Assembly: GCA_016936075.1 (NCBI GenBank)
Contig: JAFGPS010000029.1
Span: forward strand, 1 to 33,523
DNA: 33,523 bases
Source of the DNA: Sedimentisphaerales bacterium
GTDB lineage: Bacteria; Planctomycetota; Phycisphaerae; Sedimentisphaerales; Anaerobacaceae
Direction of reading: 5' to 3'
Positions 9,106 to 18,033 of the stretch are shown one piece after another. Every line of letters starts with the position of its first letter. Positions within the stretch are counted from its first letter, which is position 1. The position numbers were made by a program, and so were the translations under genes. Below the pieces are notes generated by a model. That model was not told the origin of the DNA and did no database searches. It saw nothing but the letters and a program-made list of their open reading frames with translations.

Positions 9106-10338
9106 TTAATCCCTATTTTGCTCTAAGTCCTGTTTCGTAAATTCTACGATAAATACCTCGTCGCCGCGTTTGAATGTAAAGATTATTTCATTATTTTCAT
9201 CTGCTGAAACAGGCAGATTCATAAGTTCAGCGACATTTAAGGAGGATATGTCATAATGATTTATCATGAAAAGAACATCTTTTTCCCTGATTCCTTTTTC
9301 ATATGCCAAACTATTAGGATCTATTATTTCTACTGCATGGCTTCTTGAATTTATTGTGAATCGTGTATCCCCCAGGATAATGTGAATCGGAGGTTGCTTA
9401 TCATAATTATTTCCTTTTTTAAAATACATTATTTTATTTGGAAAATCAAACGTCACTATATGGCGTGATAAAAAATCATATCCAAGGATAGATTCATTGT
9501 TCTTTTGGAACATAATATTTTCATATTCATAATTACCCAGAGAAAAGCTGTTCACTATTTTTCTATTTTGTGATGCTTCGTTATCAGTAGTAATATTTTC
9601 GTCATCCGCAAACACCGGGTATTCTGATTTAACTTTTTTGAATAATTTCGTGTTTAATGCATTTGTAGTATACCAGCCACTATCAATTAAAAATTCGGCT
9701 TTTGTGTTATCAGGCAGATTACCGGTTACAAAAAATCTTTTATTGGAAAATAATGGATTTTTCATTTGTATTGCTTCGCCCCATTCAGGATGAGTATTTT
9801 CTTTAGGCTTAAACATTGAAAATAAATCAAATTCCTGCTTTCCTTTGAAAAATGTCACTTTACCATTATCGAAATCTATCTGAACAATGTACTTTTTCAA
9901 AATGTCCATCCCGATAATACCCCTGTATTTAATTGGAGTTTTACTTCCAAACCACAAATCACAATCCAATACACCAATCAAATTTAAATCATTAAATTTT
10001 AAGGGGCCGAGACTTGCATCCGGATACCTGTAATATTCTATTTTTGCTTTTCTGCCGCGCGCAAGTGTTGCACTTTTAGGCCATAAAAAGCGATTTCCAA
10101 GTTTATCTTTAAATGAATCGTCAAAAATAGTTCCGGTTGCTCCGGTATCGAGAAGGAATGGATACTCCTGACCTTTGAACTGGACTGGCAAAATTATCTT
10201 GCCTTCATCTATAGAAAAATCGAATTCAGCAAGAACCTCCGGAGCGGCTACAACTTTCGTTTGACCAGTCTGGCAGCCGGATAGAAGTAGGTTACTTGAA
10301 ATAATTATTATAGCGATAGATAAACTGGATTTTTTCAT
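9106..10338 (-). CDS. Lipoprotein aspartyl protease (retropepsin-like) with C-terminal PDZ domain
   Basis: A 410-residue envelope lipoprotein. The signal peptide ends in the lipobox LLSGC (Cys22). Two retropepsin-like half-domains follow, the first with FLLDTGATGTIFD (Asp64) and the second with AEFLIDSGWYTTNAL, where the usual DTG is DSG. A PDZ domain fills the last ~80 residues (SLAYEKGIREKDVLFMIN). Proteins of this kind (aspartyl protease + PDZ) are common in Planctomycetes and Bacteroidetes. The substrate is unknown. I chose ATG 10338 because the lipoprotein signal starts there (MKKSSLSIAII). An ATG four codons upstream (10350) is also possible. Confidence 0.8.
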   Translation of the reverse strand: MKKSSLSIAIIIISSNLLLSGCQTGQTKVVAAPEVLAEFDFSIDEGKIILPVQFKGQEYPFLLDTGATGTIFDDSFKDKLGNRFLWPKSATLARGRKAKIEYYRYPDASLGPLKFNDLNLIGVLDCDLWFGSKTPIKYRGIIGMDILKKYIVQIDFDNGKVTFFKGKQEFDLFSMFKPKENTHPEWGEAIQMKNPLFSNKRFFVTGNLPDNTKAEFLIDSGWYTTNALNTKLFKKVKSEYPVFADDENITTDNEASQNRKIVNSFSLGNYEYENIMFQKNNESILGYDFLSRHIVTFDFPNKIMYFKKGNNYDKQPPIHIILGDTRFTINSRSHAVEIIDPNSLAYEKGIREKDVLFMINHYDISSLNVAELMNLPVSADENNEIIFTFKRGDEVFIVEFTKQDLEQNRD

Positions 10339-10482
10339 TTTATTTTCCATATAATAAAACCGCATGTTTCTTTTTATCATAATAGACGTTAAATGCGCAG
10401 GAATGTTACACTTTTTTGGGAAAATGTCCAAAATAATTCGGAAAGATGTATTTTATGGAAAAAAGATGTAAAAATAGAGAAT

Positions 10483-10499
10483 GGTGTGCACAGCACACC
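10483..10499. repeat. REP-like palindrome GGTGTGC/GCACACC
   Basis: A perfect 7-bp stem with an ACA loop is followed by CTACG. It lies between the URO-D stop and the aspartyl protease start and resembles dispersed short palindromes seen in many bacterial genomes. No gene is visible around it. Confidence 0.5.
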
Positions 10500-10540
10500 C
10501 TACGAAAAATGAAGTTTGTGCTATGCCCACCAATTATAGT

Positions 10541-11569
10541 TTATTTTCGTATTTCTTCGATGAATGCGTTTATGTTTTCCGTAGAGACATTTTGCGGCAT
10601 ACCTCCGCCGCAGGATGCGATAATGCGAGTTTTATCTTCGAGAGAATCGAGCATTTTTCTTGCGGCCGCTTTTACATCGTCTGGTGTACCCGCGGCTAAA
10701 ACGTCACGTGGCGGAATATTTCCCAGAAGGGAAACTTTGTCACCAACGAGTTTTTGCATTTGAGCTATGTCATGGTCACTGCTGAAATTGAAAAGATTGA
10801 TACCAATTTCGCCAAGGTGAGGTGCGCAAACGAGTCCGGGTGCATCGTTGTGGAAGAATTTCACGCTTACATCAACGCAATTGTAAACTTTCTGCAAATA
10901 AGGCTTAGCAAAATTTATAAAATCCTGCTCGCCTATAAAGCCTACAATATCGTCAAGAAGTAAAATTCCATCTATTGTCGGGAACACCTGAACCTGCAAA
11001 CGAATCCAGTCAACGAGGAAATCTGAGATTATATCGAGAAGTTTTTTTATCTTGTCCGGCTCCAACTGCGATGCCATGAGAAACTCAGTCGTACCCATGA
11101 GAAAAGATGCGATATTTAGCGGCCCGCGAGCAATTGCAAATCTGATTTTATGTCCGGCTTGCTCGATTTGTTTTTGTGTATGTTTGAGCCTGCTGATAAC
11201 AAACGGGAGCATGCCGTCACAGGCAGGATCAGGTTTTACTATATCATCTATGTCACTCGTACTTTTGATAATTGGGAAAGCATATGGAAATTCATCTGCT
11301 TTCCATGAGCATCTGGAACCGAAAGCGGAAGGTTCTGTACACATCCCGTACTCGGACCAGAAGCCTGGCAGAAACATTGCATCGGGAAATGTTTTTATCG
11401 CTTTCATATTCGCGTCGAACCACATCTGATCGCTGGAATAATAATCCATAATTGTCATGCCAGCCCAGCCGGGAAGCCACGGGCTATCGATAATAAAACC
11501 AACCGGAACCGGGTCAATTTTTTTGCCGTTTATTACATCAAGAAGTAAAGACCATTGCTCTTCTGTCAT
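10541..11569 (-). CDS. Uroporphyrinogen decarboxylase (URO-D) family protein
   Basis: A 342-residue TIM-barrel protein of the URO-D/MtaA/CmuA superfamily. The C-terminal half has the family pattern FFHNDAPG, GINLFNFSSDHD, LLGNIPPRDVL and ASCGGGMPQNVS. The true heme enzyme HemE has an N-terminal arginine-rich PVWMMRQAGR motif, which is absent here, so this is unlikely to be HemE. Relatives include corrinoid methyltransferases, but many members in polysaccharide loci have no known function. The start is ATG 11569 with GGAG 9 bases upstream. The open frame further upstream is repeat DNA. It follows the GH67 gene by 112 bases on the same strand and may be co-transcribed. Confidence 0.8.
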   Translation of the reverse strand: MTEEQWSLLLDVINGKKIDPVPVGFIIDSPWLPGWAGMTIMDYYSSDQMWFDANMKAIKTFPDAMFLPGFWSEYGMCTEPSAFGSRCSWKADEFPYAFPIIKSTSDIDDIVKPDPACDGMLPFVISRLKHTQKQIEQAGHKIRFAIARGPLNIASFLMGTTEFLMASQLEPDKIKKLLDIISDFLVDWIRLQVQVFPTIDGILLLDDIVGFIGEQDFINFAKPYLQKVYNCVDVSVKFFHNDAPGLVCAPHLGEIGINLFNFSSDHDIAQMQKLVGDKVSLLGNIPPRDVLAAGTPDDVKAAARKMLDSLEDKTRIIASCGGGMPQNVSTENINAFIEEIRK

Positions 11570-11612
11570 TAAAATTTTCTCCAAACAATATTGATATTCA
11601 AAAAACCATCCC

Positions 11613-11674
11613 CAAGCTGCGCTTGAGGCTGCCACCCATTGCCCAAAAAGGTATTACCTTCACGGGAATGACAG
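11613..11674. repeat. Mosaic of short palindromes between GH67 and URO-D genes
   Basis: CAAGC-TGC-GCTTG (11613-11625) and AAGGT-ATT-ACCTT (11648-11660) are followed by CACGGGAATGACAG, which resembles one arm of a common GTCATTCCCG-type dispersed palindrome. Intergenic repeat DNA is the simplest reading. Confidence 0.45.
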
Positions 11675-11681
11675 TGATATT

Positions 11682-13772
11682 TTAATTATTTTTTACAGAT
11701 TCAGGAATCGGCATTTTGCTGAAACCCTGGAAATACTGAATACAAGTGTCACGCCACTTTGCCGAATCAATTACATGCTGATTAAGTTTTGCAGTGACAT
11801 GGTCAAATATTTCAGGGTCAACTTTATCTTTCATCGATTCCCATGTTTTTGCCATCTGCTCAACATAATCAGTTCCCTCATAATATTTCACACAAAGCTC
11901 ATCCCACAAGGTTCTTCCTGATTTCATTTTATAATCCCATGCGACATGATGGAACCAGAGCAGATACTTGTCTGGGCAAGTTTCTATATTATCGAATATT
12001 TCTTTCCAGGGTGAGAAATACTGACTTGTAAAATCGCTTCCTGTTGAGCTTCTATCGAAACCAATTCCATTTTCATCGGCTTTATTATAATAAGCAGGTG
12101 TCCAGTCGATACGAGATGCACGTGAAATTTGCGGCCCAGGTCCGTAATGGGAATTATCCATCTGATGATGAAGCCCGAGCGGCTCCTGATAATTTATGCA
12201 CGCTTCCCATGTCCCCATCATCATTGTCTTTATAGTATTGATTGCGTCACTGTCAGTTGTTATTGACATTTTAATCCAGTCTTCCGCGATTTCTTCTGCG
12301 GTCAATTCGTGGTCCCATGCGAGACGGCCGTATGCAAACCAGTTCGATTGAGCAAAGAAATGGCCGCACCAGTTTCTATCGTCACCTGTATTCGATACAC
12401 CTGCAATACCGGTCAATTTGTTATCATGAACTGAGCCGTCGATTACCTTTGCCATTGTTGAACCTTCGCCTTTGGCATAAGTATCGAATTCCAGATACTC
12501 TTTCCACATAGGAGCAAGATAAACCAAATGAGTTGACCATCCAAGATATTCCTGAGTGACCTGAAGCTCGGCCATAACTGGGGTATGTACCATTGCACCA
12601 AATAAAGGTTGTACCGGCTCGCGCGGCTGAAAATCAACCGGGCCGTTCTTGGCCTGAACCAGAACATTAGATTTGAATTGCTCATCGAGCGGCATAAATT
12701 CCATATAAGCACGTTTAGCCCTGTCTGGGTCGACATCAGGGTCATAAACAAAAGCACGATACATTACTATACCGCCATAAGGTGCAATCGCATCGGCGAG
12801 TAAATTTGCTCCGTCGGCGTGTGTCTTGTCATAATCCTGTGGTCCGGGCTGGCCTTCGGAATTTGCTTTTACAAGGAAGCCTCCGAAATCGGGAATATAT
12901 TTGTAAATTTCCTGGGCCTTATCTTTCCACCATTCTATAACAGTTGGATCCAGAGGATCAGCGGTTTGTAGCGGCCCTATTCCATTTTCAGTTTTCATCT
13001 GTGATGGCAAGGTATATCTTATGGAAAGATATACTTTAATCCCATAAGGTCTGAAAACGTCTGCGAGTTTTGCTATTTTTTTCAGATACTCTGTAGTGAA
13101 GAAAACGGCGTCGGAATTTACATTGTTCAATACACTTCCATTGATACCAAGTGACGCATTTGCTCTTGCATAATCGGTATATCTGGAATCGACTGTATCA
13201 GGAAGTTCATCCCACTTCCAGAGTGACTTTCCTGCATAACCTCTTTCAATCGAGCCATTACGGTTGTCCCAATGATTGAGAACACGTATTTGAATTTTTG
13301 GCTTTGAAGATATATTAAGATTATCAAGTGACTTTCCCGTTTGCATCATGCGTAACAAGTCGAATGTACCGTAGAGCAAGCCGATATCCTTGCCTGAGGC
13401 TATTATAATGCAGTCTTTATCATCGACACGCAGGTTCTTAATGATGAATTCTTCATCGCCAAGTTCTTTGAGAGTATAAATAGCAAGTGTACCATCTTTT
13501 TCAATTGAATCACTGAAAGAAATATCTTTTCCAAGCATGCCCGACAAGCCTTTTTGCAATTCATCTTTAATAACTTTGCAGGTTGGCGAATCACCCATCA
13601 CAACAACAGATGAAATAGCGGCCTGATATTCTGATAGCTTTTGTGAGTCGCTGATTTTATTATACTTGAGCCACAAATCGTAGCCGTCGTCAGCAAATGA
13701 GTGATTGATTGAGCCGCATAAAAGAATGATAAAAGCCAACATTGCGATTTTGAACATTTTTTTCGGTTTCAT
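11682..13772 (-). CDS. aguA: Secreted GH67 alpha-glucuronidase
   Basis: Removes (4-O-methyl)glucuronic acid from glucuronoxylan fragments, in the envelope or outside the cell. The 696-residue protein has a signal peptide (about 1-27, ending SFA), the N-terminal accessory domain (about 30-155) and the GH67 barrel. By family knowledge the catalytic residues are Glu306 in KANSEGQPGP (acid), Asp380 in NGPVDFQPREP and Glu408 in VTQEYLGW (base pair). The CGHFFAQSNWFAYGRLAWD block is also typical. Start ATG 13772 has AGGGG about 9 bases upstream and gives a clean signal peptide. Upstream in-frame ATGs are less convincing. Unlike many GH67 enzymes, which are cytoplasmic, this one is exported. The released uronate could pass to KdgK. 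Confidence 0.95.
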   Translation of the reverse strand: MKPKKMFKIAMLAFIILLCGSINHSFADDGYDLWLKYNKISDSQKLSEYQAAISSVVVMGDSPTCKVIKDELQKGLSGMLGKDISFSDSIEKDGTLAIYTLKELGDEEFIIKNLRVDDKDCIIIASGKDIGLLYGTFDLLRMMQTGKSLDNLNISSKPKIQIRVLNHWDNRNGSIERGYAGKSLWKWDELPDTVDSRYTDYARANASLGINGSVLNNVNSDAVFFTTEYLKKIAKLADVFRPYGIKVYLSIRYTLPSQMKTENGIGPLQTADPLDPTVIEWWKDKAQEIYKYIPDFGGFLVKANSEGQPGPQDYDKTHADGANLLADAIAPYGGIVMYRAFVYDPDVDPDRAKRAYMEFMPLDEQFKSNVLVQAKNGPVDFQPREPVQPLFGAMVHTPVMAELQVTQEYLGWSTHLVYLAPMWKEYLEFDTYAKGEGSTMAKVIDGSVHDNKLTGIAGVSNTGDDRNWCGHFFAQSNWFAYGRLAWDHELTAEEIAEDWIKMSITTDSDAINTIKTMMMGTWEACINYQEPLGLHHQMDNSHYGPGPQISRASRIDWTPAYYNKADENGIGFDRSSTGSDFTSQYFSPWKEIFDNIETCPDKYLLWFHHVAWDYKMKSGRTLWDELCVKYYEGTDYVEQMAKTWESMKDKVDPEIFDHVTAKLNQHVIDSAKWRDTCIQYFQGFSKMPIPESVKNN

Positions 13773-14065
13773 TTTGATTACCCCTGTCCTGAATTTCATT
13801 ATCCTTTGTTGTCTTACTTTAATCTGTAAACACATATTATTTTACAACTAAAGATAATATCATAAGGGGAAAATACAAAAAAATCAAAACTAAAAAAATG
13901 CAAATTGACGCAATGTTAGCACAAATAGTTAAAGATTTTACAGGTTTTCACAGACTTGCTTATAATGACGAAAACGCAAGCACGAATGAAGAATAAAATC
14001 ATTTATTCCGAAACAACCTTTTCAATATCTAATCCTTTAATTTAATTCTACTTTTACATACCATT
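13773..14065. other. Intergenic region upstream of the GH67 gene
   Basis: AT-rich, with no gene. The minus strand carries TGTGCTAACATTGCGTCA (13905-13922), whose GCTAACA core resembles half-sites of LacI-type operators. This is suggestive only. I see no clear -35/-10 pair. Confidence 0.3.
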
Positions 14066-15673
14066 TCAATCCTGAGGTAACGTCTTAAACTCAAAATACT
14101 CAAACGAAGCATCTACTTCAGGTGCAGTAGAAGTAATATAGTTACTGGTAAATATTCCAATACGAGTTATAGGAAAAGGAAGACATGGATAAGTATGATC
14201 TCTACTACCACGATATATCTGCAAAGGAATAAAAGTTTCCCCATCGGTACTATTATAAAACTCATAAACTTCGCCTCTTTTGATTATCCTCATCCACATA
14301 GTCTGTGGAGTCCGATCAGTCAGATACCAGTTATACTCTGAACTTCCATAAATCTGAGTTCCTACTGTAAAAAGAGGCCCGTATCCATAGGGAGTATCCT
14401 TGCCGTATTCGTAAACATATTTTAAATAATTGTCTTCATCATTCCAGAGAAGCAAACCCGCCTGGTTCCATACGTCCCTGAGATTGAAATTAGAAATACA
14501 GGTAGTTATCTGAAAATCCATTAACTGTGATACAGGAAAATCGAGCAGGAAAACATTGTGGTAGTTAGTATATGTAAATTCGAACGAGCCGCTCTGAGTT
14601 GTGACCGTTAATGTACCGGGACGCTTTGTTAAGGACCAGTGACTTTCATCTTCATTAAGAATGTCCCAGGACAAATCTAAAGCTTCGTTAAAATCATCGA
14701 ATAAATACGCAATTGGAAGCGGCTCAAGTTCCGGGCATACACAATTGCAATCGCAAGTATTCGTGTCAGGATTATACACGCAATTACAATCGCATATATC
14801 AGCATCCGCAATCGTATCATCAGGAACTTCCGGTATATTCGGCTCTTCCGGAATATTGGGTTCTATTGGTGACACCCTGAATTCAACAAACTCAAACGAA
14901 GCGTTAACTTCTTCTGCACTGATTGCACTTCCATTATTAGCAAAAACACCAATTTTTGTAATTGGAAAAGATGGGCATGGAATAATATTTTCATCATCTT
15001 CTTCAGAATACCATTTTGTCAAAGGTTCAAATTTTTCTCCATCAATACTATTGTACAATTCACATAAGTCACCTCGTTTGATTATCCGAAGCCACATTTT
15101 CTGAGGATATTGCTCTGTTTCGTACCATTCGTAAACAGGGTATCCATCAGTCTCAGTCGCAGTGGTAAAATGAAGACCTCTCCCCGGAGCATCATTTCCG
15201 TATTCATAAACATATTTCAAAAAGTTATCTTCATCATAAAAAAGCATCAAACCTGCCTGGTTCCATATGTCATTCGGTTCGAAATTCGATATACATGTTG
15301 TGACCTGAAAATCCAGTGCCTGAGATACTGGAAAATCAAAGTAAAAAAGATTTTTCAAATCATCATTTTCTCCTTCGTAAGTACCGCTTTGAGTTGTGAG
15401 TGTCATTGTCCCGGGCACTTTTGTGAATGACATATGCGTAAAATCAAAATCATCACAATGCCAGTTTATTGAAAGAGCTTCGTTAAAATCTTCGAAATAA
15501 TAAGCAACATTAAGCTGCTCAGGTTCTTCACATACGCAATTGCAATCGCATGTATTCGCGTCTGGATTATAGACACAATTACAATCACATATATTAGAAT
15601 CATAAATTGCATTTCCTTCGCAAATACTGAAACATAATAATCCAAGAATGAAAATCGCTATCGACCTGTTCAT
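14066..15673 (-). CDS. Secreted Cys-block protein with two ConA-like (DUF1349-type) domains, paralog A
   Basis: A 535-residue exported protein: signal peptide (about 1-20), a cysteine block (29-48, CDCNCVYNPD then CDCNCVC), a ConA-like domain (about 55-268), a Pro/Glu linker with NIPEEPNIPEVP, a second Cys block (294-313) and a second ConA-like domain to the end. Each domain has the features of DUF1349/GH43 C-terminal ConA-like domains: DDFNEALDLSW, WSLTKRPGTL, TTQSG, QAGLLLWNDEDNYLK, MRIIKRG and NSTDGE. No glycosidase catalytic motif is seen, so carbohydrate binding or structure is likely. Start ATG 15673 has AGAGG upstream. It is the first of three tandem paralogs lying between GH67 and the GH10 enzymes. 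The Cys blocks could bind metal or form disulfides. Confidence 0.75.
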   Translation of the reverse strand: MNRSIAIFILGLLCFSICEGNAIYDSNICDCNCVYNPDANTCDCNCVCEEPEQLNVAYYFEDFNEALSINWHCDDFDFTHMSFTKVPGTMTLTTQSGTYEGENDDLKNLFYFDFPVSQALDFQVTTCISNFEPNDIWNQAGLMLFYDEDNFLKYVYEYGNDAPGRGLHFTTATETDGYPVYEWYETEQYPQKMWLRIIKRGDLCELYNSIDGEKFEPLTKWYSEEDDENIIPCPSFPITKIGVFANNGSAISAEEVNASFEFVEFRVSPIEPNIPEEPNIPEVPDDTIADADICDCNCVYNPDTNTCDCNCVCPELEPLPIAYLFDDFNEALDLSWDILNEDESHWSLTKRPGTLTVTTQSGSFEFTYTNYHNVFLLDFPVSQLMDFQITTCISNFNLRDVWNQAGLLLWNDEDNYLKYVYEYGKDTPYGYGPLFTVGTQIYGSSEYNWYLTDRTPQTMWMRIIKRGEVYEFYNSTDGETFIPLQIYRGSRDHTYPCLPFPITRIGIFTSNYITSTAPEVDASFEYFEFKTLPQD

Positions 15674-15792
15674 AAAAAAACCTCTCATTTTAAATTTCTC
15701 ACGTAATCCTCAAAGATTTCTGCAATTCCCTACAAGATCGACACTAATACCCGTCACTCCTGTGCCGTAACATTCTCTATACCGATGATTTT

Positions 15793-15821
15793 ATAATAGA
15801 CACAAAAAAAGAAAAAATCAA
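15793..15821 (-). promoter_or_regulatory. Probable promoter of paralog A
   Basis: On the minus strand TTGATT (15821-15816), a 17-base spacer, then TATTAT (15798-15793). The same hexamers and spacing precede paralog B. The leader is about 110 nt. Confidence 0.6.
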
Positions 15822-15826
15822 CAAAA

Positions 15827-15860
15827 AAATATCCACCAGATAAAATTTTGGTGGATATTT
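15827..15860 (-). terminator. Rho-independent terminator of paralog B
   Basis: An 11-bp stem (AAATATCCACC / GGTGGATATTT) is followed on the minus strand by a run of T, about 85 bases after the stop of the gene at 15944. It shares its stem core with the terminators at 19160 and 20795. Confidence 0.8.
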
Positions 15861-15943
15861 AGTAAATCTCTTCAAACTTGCTATTGAGCTATAACAAGTT
15901 AAATACTCTGTATTTTTAATTAATACTATCGACCATTCTAATC

Positions 15944-17584
15944 TTATGGCACAACCGGTTCTTCAGGTAACGTCTTAAACTCGAAATATTCGAACGAAGC
16001 ATCAACATGCGCTGCACTTTCACTGGTATAATTACTTGTAAAAATACCAATACGTTCTATGGGGAAAGGAAGACATGAAAGTGTATAGTTTCCACTACTA
16101 TGATATTTTTGTAAAGAATTGAAATTTTCTCCATCAATACTATTATAAATCTCATAATAGTCACCACGTTTGATTATTCTAAGCCACATAGTCTGTGGGA
16201 ACTGGTCTGCAAGATACCAGTTAAATTGCGAGGCTCCAGAAATCTGTGTCCCTATTGTAAGCAAAATTCCATCTCCCTGTGGAGCTTCCTGGCCATACTC
16301 ATAAACGTACTTTAAATAATTATCAGCATTTCGCCAAAGAACAAGCCCTGCCTGGTTCCAGATTTCCCTGAGATCAAAATTAGAAATACATGTAGTTATC
16401 TGGAAATTTTCTACCTGTGATACAGGAAAATCAACAAGGAAAATATTACGATAATCAGTATTTGAATATTCGAACGACCCTTTCTGAGTTGTTATAGTCA
16501 ATGACCCGGGATTTTTTGTTAAGGACCAGTGACTCATATCTTCATTAAGAATGGTCCATGATAAATCCAGAGCTTCGTTAAAATCATCGAATAAATATGC
16601 AACTGGGAGCGGCTCAGGTTCCGGGCAGACACAATTGCAATCGCACATATTCGAATCAGGATTATAAACACAATTACAATCACACAAATTTTCATCCTCA
16701 ATTATATCACCAAAGATATCGTTAATATCCGGAACATTCGAATCTATCGGCAATACCTTAAACTCAAGAAATTCGAACGAAGCATCAACTTCCGGCGCAA
16801 TCTCTGAATCTCCATTGTTGGCAAAAACTCCGATTTTTGAAATTAAGAAAGAAGGACATGATATAATATTATCATTAGTATCTTGAACTGGAAAAACCGG
16901 CGCGTCAACTTTTAATGGATTAAATATTTCTCCATCTGTACTGCTATACAATTCACACTTATCGCCGCGTTTGATTATTCTAAGCCACATCGTTTGAGAT
17001 TGCTGCGATGTTTTATACGAAATTGATTCAGGTATACCATCGGTCTCAACTGTTGCAGAAAGAAGGAGTTTCCCTTCGATATCAAGAGGAGATTCTTTGC
17101 CATATTCATAAACATACTTGAATAAGTTATCTTCATCGTAAAAAAGCATTAAACCAGCCTGATTCCCTATCCCATTGGGCTCGTAATTCGATATACAAGT
17201 CGTGACCTGAAAATCCAGGGCCTGACATACCGGAAAATTTAAGTAAAAAAGATTTTTATATTCGGTATCGTACCTCCCATACTTGCGTTTTTGAGTAGTA
17301 ATTGTCATTGCCCCGGGATTCTTATCAAATGATACATGCGTAGAATCATAATCGTCACATTTAATATTTAATGAATACGACTCGTTAAAGTCTTCAAAAA
17401 GATACGCAACATTGAGCGTCTCAAGCTCCGGGCATATACAATTGCAATCGCACATATTTGAGTCAGGATTATAAACACAATTACAATCGCACACACAGTC
17501 ATCCCCAATGACATTCGCAGGTTCTCCCTGGCAAAAACTAAAACACAATACTCCCCATATTAATACAACAATTCCCCATTTCAT
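15944..17584 (-). CDS. Secreted Cys-block protein with two ConA-like (DUF1349-type) domains, paralog B
   Basis: A 546-residue close relative of the preceding paralog with the same architecture: signal peptide (MKWGIVVLIWGVLCFSFCQG), Cys block (about 30-51, with one extra cysteine in DDCVCDCNCV), ConA-like domain 1, a short linker, a second Cys block (CDCNCVYNPDSN then CDCNCVC), and ConA-like domain 2 ending LPEEPVVP. Domain 2 is more like domain 2 of paralog A than like its own domain 1, so the two-domain form is older than the gene duplication. The start is ATG 17584 with AAAGGATGATG upstream. The open frame before it is leader. It has its own promoter and terminator, so the paralogs are separate transcription units. 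Function is not established; a glycan-binding or surface protein is likeliest. Confidence 0.75.
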   Translation of the reverse strand: MKWGIVVLIWGVLCFSFCQGEPANVIGDDCVCDCNCVYNPDSNMCDCNCICPELETLNVAYLFEDFNESYSLNIKCDDYDSTHVSFDKNPGAMTITTQKRKYGRYDTEYKNLFYLNFPVCQALDFQVTTCISNYEPNGIGNQAGLMLFYDEDNLFKYVYEYGKESPLDIEGKLLLSATVETDGIPESISYKTSQQSQTMWLRIIKRGDKCELYSSTDGEIFNPLKVDAPVFPVQDTNDNIISCPSFLISKIGVFANNGDSEIAPEVDASFEFLEFKVLPIDSNVPDINDIFGDIIEDENLCDCNCVYNPDSNMCDCNCVCPEPEPLPVAYLFDDFNEALDLSWTILNEDMSHWSLTKNPGSLTITTQKGSFEYSNTDYRNIFLVDFPVSQVENFQITTCISNFDLREIWNQAGLVLWRNADNYLKYVYEYGQEAPQGDGILLTIGTQISGASQFNWYLADQFPQTMWLRIIKRGDYYEIYNSIDGENFNSLQKYHSSGNYTLSCLPFPIERIGIFTSNYTSESAAHVDASFEYFEFKTLPEEPVVP

Positions 17585-17716
17585 AACATCATCCTTTCTT
17601 AAAAATACATTAATCTTAAAAATGTTTAGACGTTCAGAAAAAATCTTATTAGAGAACTTCCATAAATTTAGAGGGATTATCCCTAACAAAAATATATCGT
17701 ACTAATTCTGTTTTTC

Positions 17717-17748
17717 TTGCTATATACTACTAATAAAAGTTATCATCG
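17717..17748 (-). promoter_or_regulatory. Conserved leader element of paralog B
   Basis: A block with CGATGATAACT and TATAGCAA at its two ends recurs upstream of paralog C (19016-19045). Both copies lie 131-133 bases before the start codon and about 20 bases after the predicted transcription start. It is an operator or RNA element of unknown type. A CGGCAA/TTGCCG hairpin (17751-17767) is adjacent. Confidence 0.45.
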
Positions 17749-17775
17749 CTCGGCAAAATCATTGCCGTTTAGTTT

Positions 17776-17804
17776 ATAATAAATACAAAGAGATAATAAA
17801 TCAA
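17776..17804 (-). promoter_or_regulatory. Probable promoter of paralog B
   Basis: On the minus strand TTGATT (17804-17799), a 17-base spacer, then TATTAT (17781-17776), the same as for paralog A. It gives a leader of about 185 nt. Confidence 0.6.
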
Positions 17805-17866
17805 CAAAAATATTGCTTCAATTGTATTTTTTAATATCTATTTATAAAATATGCAGATATTTAGTT

Positions 17867-17989
17867 ACTCAAACTGACCGATTTTTAAAAAAGAATTATC
17901 CTAACTATATAAATAAAAGTAACAAACAGACGCATGTCATACCCGCCCCTTAGGAGCGGTTATGACAACAAGGACCGGTCAGTTTGAGT
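17867..17989. repeat. MITE- or REP-like element with 14-bp terminal inverted repeats
   Basis: ACTCAAACTGACCG at 17867-17880 is matched by its perfect reverse complement at 17976-17989, giving a 123-bp unit. Inside is a hairpin at 17936-17966 (GTCATA...CCGC / GCGG...TATGAC, two symmetric mismatches) of the GTCATACCCGC palindrome type. TTAGT occurs near both outer edges. There is no coding capacity. The rest of 17585-18033 is leader, promoter and AT-rich DNA. Confidence 0.5.
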
Positions 17990-18033
17990 TGGTTAGTACC
18001 TCAAAATCGCGATTCAACTGCTTGTTCTACATT

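Noticed and set aside
11570..11635. N-terminal extension of the URO-D gene
   Set aside because: The extra residues come from intergenic palindrome DNA. The ATG at 11569 has a good ribosome site.
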